64,000 bases of DNA, taken from the NCBI RefSeq assembly GCF_024347135.1, contig NZ_AP024908.1, positions 496,001 to 560,000 of the forward strand. The letters are read 5' to 3'. Source of the DNA: Vibrio spartinae (GTDB lineage: Bacteria > Pseudomonadota > Gammaproteobacteria > Enterobacterales > Vibrionaceae). The translations under genes and the position numbers were made by a program. This document shows positions 63,811 to 64,000 of the stretch, piece by piece. Within the stretch, counting starts at the first letter, position 1, and each line of letters begins with the position of its first letter. The notes under the pieces are model-generated. The model had not been told where the DNA came from and made no database searches. It saw nothing but the letters and a program-made list of their open reading frames with translations.

Positions 63811-63833
63811 ATTTTGAAATGGTGTTTTATTTT
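63811..63833 (-). promoter_or_regulatory. candidate KdgR-like box upstream of the pectinesterase gene
   Basis: On the minus strand the segment reads AAAATAAAAC-ACC-ATTTCAAAAT, a loose match to the KdgR pattern AATGAAAC...GTTTCATT, 63 bp before the start. KdgR represses pectin catabolic genes in gammaproteobacteria. A 14-15-bp direct repeat (TCTGTTATTGGTTA twice) lies between it and the gene, at 63761-63789. The rest of 63834-64000 shows nothing clear. Confidence 0.35.
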
Positions 63834-64000
63834 ATAATTTTCAGAATAGATTAACTGTGATCAAATGAATAAGCAAGCCACGAATGAGTGATAGAATGGT
63901 CAATATGTGAGCAGGAATTCATTGATAAGTGAAATGTCTGGGTGAATCAATGACATCTCTTTTGTTTGCATAAGATGGAAGCGATGAATGCTGAGAGATT

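Overview
The window reads as a chromosomal segment of a gammaproteobacterium, almost certainly a Vibrionaceae member. Indicators are the thrS-infC-rpmI-rplT block with an ATT-started infC, a perfect 7-1-7 Fur box, an HP1/K139-type tail module and moderate GC. An ACC deaminase with its Lrp-type regulator, plus a pectin methylesterase/rhamnogalacturonan acetylesterase fusion, point to a plant- or sediment-associated species, such as those around Vibrio gazogenes, V. rhizosphaerae or V. spartinae. That species guess is inference. No rRNA, tRNA, CRISPR array, integrase or transposase was seen.

Layout. 1-3.3 kb: an unrecognised membrane-anchored protein, then a GH25 muramidase translationally coupled to an unrecognised membrane protein. 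3.5-10 kb: the ribose operon rbsDACBKR, with a candidate CRP site, a promoter and a perfect RbsR-type operator. 10.2-11.9 kb: a YidE/AspT-type transporter. 12-15.7 kb: a Fur-box-controlled sitABCD (yfeABCD) metal ABC transporter on the minus strand. 16.2-20.8 kb: a MaoC-type hydratase, the divergent acdR/acdS pair and a DcuA-type dicarboxylate transporter.

20.9-44.2 kb: a phage-derived island with no capsid, portal, terminase or integrase gene, best read as an R-type tailocin derived from an HP1/K139-like P2-type phage. It has a RecA-cleavable CI-like repressor, lambda O/P-like replication proteins, a lysis cassette (holin-like protein, SAR endolysin, nested Rz/Rz1), an Ogr/Delta activator, sheath, tube, a frameshifted tail assembly chaperone (A AAA AAC slip site), tape measure, baseplate genes and three consecutive tail-fibre cassettes. 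The fibres share an N-terminal half and differ at the tip, and each is followed by its own, different small partner gene.

44.4-52.4 kb: a 76-aa unknown, thrS (leader hairpin whose 7-nt loop carries a GGU threonine anticodon), infC, rpmI, rplT, a Set-family exporter, a GNAT, a YqaB-type phosphatase, an anchored FKBP and an OmpA-type lipoprotein. 52.4-56.9 kb: transketolase and transaldolase, divergent from a SorC-type sugar-sensing regulator with repeated half-sites between them. This links to the ribose operon, because both feed the non-oxidative pentose phosphate pathway. 57-61 kb: moeA-moeB-sseA, with folE divergent. 61.1-63.7 kb: the pectin-degrading fusion enzyme.

The most unusual window-wide signal is a set of short tandem repeats (units of 13-21 bp, 2-8 copies) placed at or just after the stop codons of unrelated genes. 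After rbsC there are eight 18-bp units, each beginning with an in-frame TAG stop. After rbsD there are two 21-bp units, again with in-frame TAG. Similar arrays follow yidE, the maoC-like gene, the phage repressor, moeB, folE and the pectinesterase.
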